Source: Stromatinia cepivora
Taxonomy: Eukaryota > Ascomycota > Leotiomycetes > Helotiales > Sclerotiniaceae
Assembly: GCA_014898415.1 (NCBI GenBank)
Contig: RCTD01000003.1
Coordinates: forward strand, 2,666,001-2,730,000
Length of the DNA stretch: 64,000 nt
Direction: 5' to 3'
Shown in pieces: positions 56,760 through 64,000 of the stretch (its first letter is position 1; each line of letters begins with the position of its first letter). The translations under genes were made by a program, and so were the position numbers. Below the pieces are notes generated by a model. That model saw only the letters and a program-made list of their open reading frames with translations, had not been told where the DNA came from and ran no database searches.

Positions 56760-57400
56760 ATCCTTATAAACTTATAGCTTTTTCATTTCATTCCCTGTTC
56801 TTCATTCAAGAATCTCTAAATGGAATCTCTAAATGGAATCAATTAATCATTCAATAAAGAAAAATAACAATATAAGAAATATAAAATATAAGAAAGTATA
56901 TAAGCTTTTTTTTTAAAAAGTAGTATCGGGATTTCAGAAATAGATTACTAGTAAATATATTAAATATATATAAATCTCAAAACGAACTATTTATAAATTA
57001 AATCAAATTAGATTTTTTTTCAAAATTAAATTAAAAATAAAAAAGATTAATATATAAAATATTCGAATAGATAATTATAGATTTAAAATATATCGATTAT
57101 AAAATAAATACAATTTTTATTTATACAAAGTTGAGATTTGAATAATCGTTTATTATTTTATAATTAAAATAAAAAAGAGATTTTATAGATAATATAATAA
57201 TTTTTATAAAAAAGACTTTTAAAAAAATATTAAAAATAAAACGGGGTAGATAATAAAAATATTAAAATATATTTTTTATTTATTATCTTTAATATAAAAT
57301 ATAAAATCTTTCTCTTTCTCTTTCTCGATCTTTTACTTTTTCTTTTATTCCTCACTATACTTAAAAAGCCATTCGATATATTAAATTCAATTCAAATTCA
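56760..57400. other. A+T-rich block, RIP-like
   Basis: Third A+T block, nearly free of G and C between 56,860 and 57,300. It ends at a pyrimidine tract (CTTTCTC repeats near 57,310). Confidence 0.5.
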
Positions 57401-60054
57401 ACTACAGTGTACCCCTTGAATCGTATCATAACACAGAAATAAAATATCCTGTTTCTGGGTGACATTTCCTGCAAGTCCCTATCCATAATCCATGTATATA
57501 AGTATGTACCCGGGAGACAATGTCGTGATCCGTAATTGAAAAGGTTTAGAGCCGACTGAGAAAGAGGCGTAACTAAAGTTCTGACTGTGTTACCTACATG
57601 AGAGGATTTGGGTGGGATTTGGATGGTTGTTAGGTTATATGTAGTGAATGCTTGATTTTTTGGTGAGATGATGGAGGGTTTGGGGTAAACGTCTGAGATG
57701 AAATTTTCGGGTGGATGCTTGGGTTGGGTATTGTAATGTTATGCGGTGCGAATTTTCGTATGGAGTAGATGATAGATTGATGATAGATAATATATTGTGT
57801 TTGGGGGGAAGAAAATAGGTACATATAGATGAAGGGGATTATTTGAGATCGATCTTTGATCGGAAGTAAATTGAGGCCAGACTTGGTGCAACGATGAAAT
57901 GACCTTCCGAACCATCAATTACCTAGTAGTTGATGAAGTGGTACTGGTAACCTGAAATCATATACTAGAAGACTTGTGCCTTTAATGATTTGAATGATTG
58001 AAAAGGAAGAAAATATGAGAAAAATGATTCGTAACGTGTTTCAAGACCAGTTAGAGTTGTCTACTTGACACTGATCAGCTGTACTTGTACAAAGGTCTCC
58101 CGGGATACAAACCTCATCAATGGGAAGAAGTTGATATATAACCAAAATCCATTCCCATAGGTATAGGTATTTCTCAAAAAAGGAGTAAAATAAAGAGAAA
58201 TGAAGTAATTAAAACCTCCTTATCTATCTAGATGATGAATATATTTCGACAAGGAAATATAGTATATATAATATAGAATTCAATGATAATCCCTACAAGT
58301 AACCAGTGGGTGCACAGACTCTTGATCCGGCCTTGTATAACTGCCACTTAGGTAAGATCTTGCATGAATTACGCACGCCTTTAAGCCTTTATTGGTAAAG
58401 ATTGCAAGCCTTAGGGTTTCTTGTTTAACGTCGGTGGATCAAATTTGGTTTGAATAAAAGTTTATGTACTTACTGACTGAATGGAAAGGATGAAAAGACT
58501 AAGGGAGAATGAAGATTAAATCGTTTGAGAATTATTAAAAAAATATATTCTCAATGAATTCAATAGATAAAATTAGATATCTATTCAGGTAAAACGATCG
58601 ATCGTATATATGAAAATAAGATGAAGTAAATAAGATGATGCTATCTACCTTATCTTATCTCTATCTATATACCTAGTTATTCTGTACTATTAAGATCTTT
58701 CTTTTCCACTCTTTCGACCTCTCTCTGATCTACCGGTACTAAACTTTGAGATATTTCCTTACCCGTCGCCAAGTCATTAGCTTTCTTAATGAAATTTGAA
58801 TCAAAATATAGATAATTTTATATAGATATACCACCTACCTTGTATGTCCTTGGTACGTATCTGATGGATTTGTATCAAGATATCAAACTCTCAAATCCTC
58901 TAACGATAATTATAATTATAATTATAATTCATACAAAGTACTGACTCCCTATATTATATCTAGGTAGAAAGTACAGTGATTGATACTACTCAAGCCAGCA
59001 TTGAAATTTGAAAAGGAAGATCCATCAAGATCATATCGGTACCTTAATCTATCTGAATCCAAACTAAAATCAAATCAAATCAAACGTCAACCCCTCACCC
59101 AAAAAATATCCACATCTTTGGAAACTTCCTTATCCTCCACAAGAAGTTCATCGTACTTGATCTTCCTCCTAATCTTTGTTACTTACTCTCTCATTCATTC
59201 ATTCTCTCTTTTCCCCAAACCCCACCGTCACTCTTTTCGAACTGGAGTATCCTCCTGCGTGACTGGAAAACCGGATCAATTTATTCTGGAATAAGGAACT
59301 TTAACTTTTCCTTTGACTTTTTTCGATATCATATTCATCGGAATCACCAGTCATCAAATCAACTGCACTCTTTAATTTACTAGGACCTTCCTTCTACTTC
59401 TTCCTTGACTTTCGACTTACGACCTTTGACCTTCAATCTTCGACCTCTAACCCTCAACTCTCAACCTTCAACCTTCAACCTTCGACCTCTAACCCTCAAC
59501 TCTCAACCTTCATCCTTCATCCTTCAATGCCAAACCCCACGCCAACACAAACGACGGCTATGATTTAAGATTATCAGGAGATACTTGAGAAGAAACTCAT
59601 CATTTTCACTACGAAGAAATCTTTCTTTACCTTCACATACATTCATTTACTGAGTATCTCATCAATTTGGGACTGCTTCTCTTCTATATCTCTTACTTTT
59701 TCATACTAGCATATCAGGAACGAACTCAAAGTAATTGGTCAATATCCACCATTCAATCCAACTTTTGGGACTTTCCCATTAACTATCTTACGCATTCGAC
59801 GCATTCGACGCATTCGACGCATTGAATGTATTCGTTACCGTGATAATACCTTCTACATTCATTTTATTTTCACCAATTCAATTGAACTTCACTCTCTTTT
59901 ATTTGGTATTGAATGCAAACTTCCGAAACACTAGTTTCCAATCATCTTCATTTCGACGCCATCCTTTCCTTTCAGACTTCAATTAGATTTCTATTCGACT
60001 CTAGGTACCTGGCTGGCCACAACACAATCTTATAGCTTTGCGTCGTCACGAAGA
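57401..60054. other. Long upstream region of the GT90 gene
   Basis: No gene supported. Tandem (ATAATT)n near 58,903-58,930, tandem CAACCTT units near 59,460-59,530 and four CGCATTCGA units near 59,790-59,822. The C/T-rich stretch just before the start suits a 5' UTR. Confidence 0.4.
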
Positions 60055-62030
60055 ATGCCAATATCTTCACCCATTCTAATGGCTTATCCAGGCCCCCCTA
60101 GAAGAGCTGGAGGTTTTATTCGATATATAATTGGCGCATTAGCCATCCTTATACTTGTGCTCTATTTCAAAAGCTCGGCGGAAACTTCATCATTCCAATA
60201 TATGACTCCGGAAATACCTTATACCTACACGTCGAAGCTACCTCCTACACCATATACAGAATCTCATTCAAACAATGAATTACCTATTTCCATTCCAAAA
60301 TCGAAACAAGAACATCCTATCGATACCTTGATCGAAAATGCAGAAAAAACTTTCGAAGAATTATTGCAAAAGGAAAGCCATGATGTTAATGCTGCTGCTG
60401 CAGAATACCGCAAAAGAAGAGGAAGACATCCACCACCTGGATTTGATGCATGGTTTAAATTCGCCCAAGAAAATGATGCGGTTATGGTGGAGGATTTTTT
60501 TGATCAAATCTATCATGATTTAGGTCCATATTGGGGAGTTACTCCAGCGAGAATGAGAACTCAAGCTAGAGATGCGGGAATGGTCATTAGTATTCGAAAT
60601 GGAAATGCGACTGCGGAAAGTGATTGGTTTTGGACTCAAATTTGGTTGCAATTAATTAGAACCATACAAAAGGATCTACCAGATATGGATATTCCACTCA
60701 ATGCTATGGATGAACCGAGAATGGTTGCTCCATGGGAGTTGATTAATGAATTTATGGAGGTTGAAAGGGCTACTAGGAAATTAACAGACGTCAATGTAGT
60801 ATCTGAGTATTATGGAAGTTTACCAGCTCCACGACACGCCGGTGATGGAGAGGAAGATCCACCTAAGAGGGAATGGGAGGAATCAGGTATGTCTTGAGGA
60901 TATGGTTCTTTTGACAATCAAAACTGATATCAATAGGTCCATATTGGGAAATTGCGACCAGAGGTTGTCATCCAGATAGTCTTGCACGTCGAGCTGAGAT
61001 TATGACGGATTTTTCGAAAACACCTGCGATTTCAATGGGACATTCTTCTCTGCATACTTACAAAGGTTATGTTTCGAATTATAGTCTTTCGGCCGATTTT
61101 TGTCATCAACCTGATTTACAATCACTTCATGGAATGATGATTAATCCTCTCTCCATTTCTTCCACCGATGAATTATTCCCTCTTTTTGGAGGTTCCAAAC
61201 TTCCCACCAATAATGAAATTTTACTACCAGCACCAATGTATTGGGCAAAAGAAGAAAGATTTTCAGGTGGTGATAATCATGGAGCACCTTGGCATGAGAA
61301 GTTAAATAAAGTCATTTGGAGAGGTGTTGCAACTGGAGGAAGAAACAAAGAAGATAATTGGAAAGGTTTTCAACGACATCGCTTCGTTTCCATGACAAAT
61401 CATACATCAGTTTCCCGAGCTGAATCATGGGAAGCGATTCCTCCAAATTTCGCACTTCCTACTTCCATCTACAATATCGGAGCTCAACAAGAAAACAGGC
61501 TGGGAGAATGGGTTGATGAATGGTCAGATACTGGATTTATTGAATTGATGTGTGATGAAGAACGAGAAGATAAAACATGTCCTTATACAGATCCATACTT
61601 TTCAATTAGAGAAGTGCAAAAAATGTCTCAACAATTCAACAACAAATATATTCCCGATATCGATGGAAATTCTTTCTCTGGACGTTATCGTGGATTCTTA
61701 CTCTCGTCTTCTCTACCAATTAAAGCAACAATATTTCGAGAATGGCACGACTCGAGACTTATTCCCTGGAAACATTTCGTTCCAATGGATAATCGATATA
61801 TGGATTTCTACGGTATAATGCAATATTTTCTCGGTTATGAAGGAGAAAACTTTCGACTTGAAAATCATGATAGAGAAGCGGAGAAAATTGCGTTAAATGG
61901 TCAGGAGTGGGCGAATAAAGTTTTGAGGAGAGAGGACATGCAGATTTATGTGTTGAGATTGTTGTTGGAGTATGCGAGGGTTTCGAATGATAATAGGGCG
62001 AATTTGGGATGGGTTAAGGATCTTTTGTGA
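60055..62030 (+). CDS. GT90 / CAP10-family glycosyltransferase, spliced
   Basis: Members add xylose or glucose in the Golgi/ER; Cryptococcus Cap10-type proteins and animal Rumi/POGLUT belong here. Exons 60055-60886 and 60937-62030 (50-nt intron) keep phase, 641 aa. Type II topology: a short cytosolic tail MPISSPILMAYPGPPRRAGG, one membrane helix at about residues 22-38 (IRYIIGALAILILVLY), then a stem. The catalytic domain from about residue 280 has PYWEIATRGCHPDSLARRAE, NKVIWRGVATGG with RHRFVSM, and near the end FREWHDSRLIPWKHFVP and MDFYGIMQYFLG, matching the family order. The acceptor sugar cannot be told from sequence. The ATG at 60055 is the first in frame and gives the topology. Confidence 0.92.
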
Positions 62031-63343
62031 TTTTTGGTGGGGTAGGAGAGGGGGGGGCGGGGGGGTTGGTTTTAATGTCTTCGATTCTTTTTGCGTCTGG
62101 TTTGTGTCTGGAATTGCATCCAATCCATGTGATGTTGAACATGGCTTAGTGACGCAATGGTATAGGGATAGTATTTCATTACTTTCATTATTTCATTATT
62201 CTTCGGCTGGGAAAATCATAGGGATTTATTTGCTCGTACATGTATATGTATGTATGTATAGCGTACGATTGATTCTAAGCGGTGGCGAATGGTGTAACGG
62301 ATGAAGTGAAAAGTTTGACGGGGCGTTTTGGTGGTTATGATATTGGTTTTGGTTTGGTTTGGTTTGGTTTGGTTTGGTTCGGTGTTGGAATTGGTATTGG
62401 TGTTGAGATTTTATAGTTGAGGATGGATGGGTGGATGGGTTATTAGATCAAGAAAGATGGAATCGGGTGGGGGAATGGGGAATGGGGTAGAGAGGAGAGG
62501 TTTAGCGAGGAGGCAGAGAGGTTTTGCTTGTTTGCTATGGGAAATGGGGGAGGAAATAAAAAAGAATTAAGGATGTGGGATGAATTGATAGAGAGAGAGG
62601 AGAAGTTTAAGCGGAGGAAGTGAATGAATGGATGTCTTGTCTTGTTTTGATTTGATTTAGCTTGATTCAGCTTGATTCAGCTTGATTGATTTAGCTTGAT
62701 TTTGAACGAAAATACGAAAATGCAAAAATACGAAAGTATATTTGTTATATGTTAAATATACTCATATATATAAAATGACGTGCTCAATAACTCAATATAG
62801 AGATAAGATAAAATAAAGCTGGTTGTTTGAAAATGAGTATCTTTCCCTTATATATTATTCCACTAACTATTGTACTCTGGATACCGTTCTATAATTCTAT
62901 CATTCCATTCATTCATCTTATCTCATCTCATCTCATTTCGTTTCGTTTGAGTGAGTATTTCACTTTATCTCTTTTATATGGGAATGGGAATGGTAATGGA
63001 TATGGCAAATATACATCACAGCTGCTATATCGACGTCAATGCCAATGTCAATTTCAATGTATTGTTTATCCTTCCTATAGGTAGGTAGGTACCTAGGCAG
63101 ATATCTGCATTTGTTATTCCCCGTCGTATGTATTATTCGCCATTCGCCATGACGCCATACGCTACACACCCGAGCCGAAAACGCCAGCTAGCCAGCTTAT
63201 GTATACCTTCTCCATCCTATCCCTTATAGTCCTACAATTCCCAATTCCACCACTTTTCTCTACGCCTATTATGCCTTTCCCTTTTAAATGCCAAATCGCC
63301 CCAATGTCTACCTTATCACTCATCTCCCCTTTCCCCCTCCCCC
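62031..63343. other. Intergenic with simple repeats
   Basis: 3' flank of GT90 and 3' flank of the coiled-coil gene. (GGTTT)n at about 62,349-62,380, a CAGCTTGATT series near 62,659-62,700 and a CTCAT/TTTCG series near 62,920-62,945. No gene seen. Confidence 0.45.
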
Positions 63344-64000
63344 TCATCCACTCTTCCCCCCACCACCACCCAACCTCCCATCCCTCACCTTCCCCCTCTC
63401 CATCTGTTCCACCAACTCCTTATTCTCCCTATCCTTTTCCCTAAGTCTCTGCGCCGCACTACTCCTATCCAATTTCCTCGCCTCCCTTTCCGCCTTCAAC
63501 TTATATTCTAATTCCTGTAATCGAACTTGCCATCTTAAATCTGGTTTATATTCTTCTTCACCTTCTATTCTCGTCATTGCATTAGAAGTAGACGTTGTAT
63601 TTGAAGGAGCACCATTCGATGCAGAAGCTGATGTTGAAGAATGTCGTGTCATGGTTGAAGATCTGGATAGAGAATTATCGATTCGACGACGGGGACCTGT
63701 AGGTACTGATGGAGAGGGAGAAGTAGATTCATAAACACCTGTTCTAACTTCATTTGCAGCTTTGAGGTTTGAGATTTCGGTTTTGAGACTGCGGTTTAGA
63801 TCTTTTAGTTTGACGACTTCGGCTCTACTGTCCATACTATTTAGTGGGACTGCAGATCTTGCCATTGTCTCTAGTCTGTCCAACTTCTTCGTTTGCATCT
63901 CAAATCTATTTTCCAAGGTTGAGTATTCTTTCCAAAGTCTCCTATCCAAATCTTTGACTCTACCTCGGAAATCTCCAACCAGAGTTTCAATGGTTTTAAC
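63344..64000 (-). CDS. C-terminal part of a coiled-coil protein (cut by window edge)
   Basis: The open frame continues past the right edge (it reads VKTIETLVGDFRGRVKDLDR at 64000-63941), so the start is missing. About 218 residues are visible: a first coiled coil (RRLWKEYSTLENRFEMQTKK and VVKLKDLNRSLKTEISNLKA), a Ser/Thr-rich linker (TTSTSNAMTR region) and a second coiled coil (LRWQVRLQELEYKLKAERE, SAAQRLREKDRENKELVEQM). It ends GRLGGGGGKSG and TAG at 63344. The layout suits a cytoskeletal or spindle-pole scaffold, but I cannot name it. Confidence 0.7.
   Translation of the reverse strand, partial: VKTIETLVGDFRGRVKDLDRRLWKEYSTLENRFEMQTKKLDRLETMARSAVPLNSMDSRAEVVKLKDLNRSLKTEISNLKAANEVRTGVYESTSPSPSVPTGPRRRIDNSLSRSSTMTRHSSTSASASNGAPSNTTSTSNAMTRIEGEEEYKPDLRWQVRLQELEYKLKAEREARKLDRSSAAQRLREKDRENKELVEQMERGKVRDGRLGGGGGKSG

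Noticed and set aside
1..64000. CRISPR arrays, rRNA operons, Shine-Dalgarno sites, bacterial terminators
   Set aside because: None present; gene structure is eukaryotic throughout.

Overview
The window is nuclear DNA of a filamentous ascomycete, most likely a leotiomycete of the Sclerotinia/Botrytis type (inference). Genes have short GT-AG introns, mostly 45-200 nt, often with CTAAC-like branch sites. Conserved fungal proteins are spaced 1-3 kb apart. Extremely A+T-rich blocks (about 50.7-51.9, 54.7-55.9 and 56.8-57.4 kb) resemble RIP-type decay. No bacterial, organellar, CRISPR or rRNA feature was seen.

Housekeeping genes read as follows: EMC2 (-), AP-3 delta adaptin (+), an SMAP-domain charged protein (+), a SERP1/RAMP4/Ysy6 ER protein (-), a protein of the family annotated in fungi as 'BTB domain transcription factor' (-), a small mitochondrial-like protein (-), a MYST histone acetyltransferase (-), Rpn3 of the 26S proteasome (-), TAF12 (-), an acidic Ser/Pro-rich protein (-), the DASH subunit Spc34 (+), a GT90/CAP10 glycosyltransferase (+) and the C-terminal part of a coiled-coil protein cut by the right edge (-). 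Exons were joined by hand and reading phase was checked at each junction. EMC2 has one junction that does not keep phase.

Accessory regions lie between them. From 12.7 to 17.7 kb is a minus-strand cluster of small multi-exon coding units I do not recognise. Long inverted repeats run through it. In two units the final coding exon has an inverted copy just past the stop codon, so the transcript would fold into a 45-52 bp hairpin. This is the most unusual structure in the window. Other accessory items are a 130-bp terminal-inverted-repeat element at 8.2 kb, a free-standing intact retrotransposon-type gag ORF at 26.5-27.1 kb, a 324-bp inverted-repeat element at 46.2-46.5 kb, a HpcH/HpaI aldolase pseudogene at 47.1-48.0 kb, and three short spliced genes (42.8, 52.9 and 53.4 kb) whose exons keep phase.

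The genes do not form one pathway. They cover membrane protein insertion and ER translocation (EMC2, SERP1), vacuolar sorting (AP-3), chromatin and transcription (MYST, TAF12), proteolysis (Rpn3), kinetochore (Spc34) and glycosylation (GT90).
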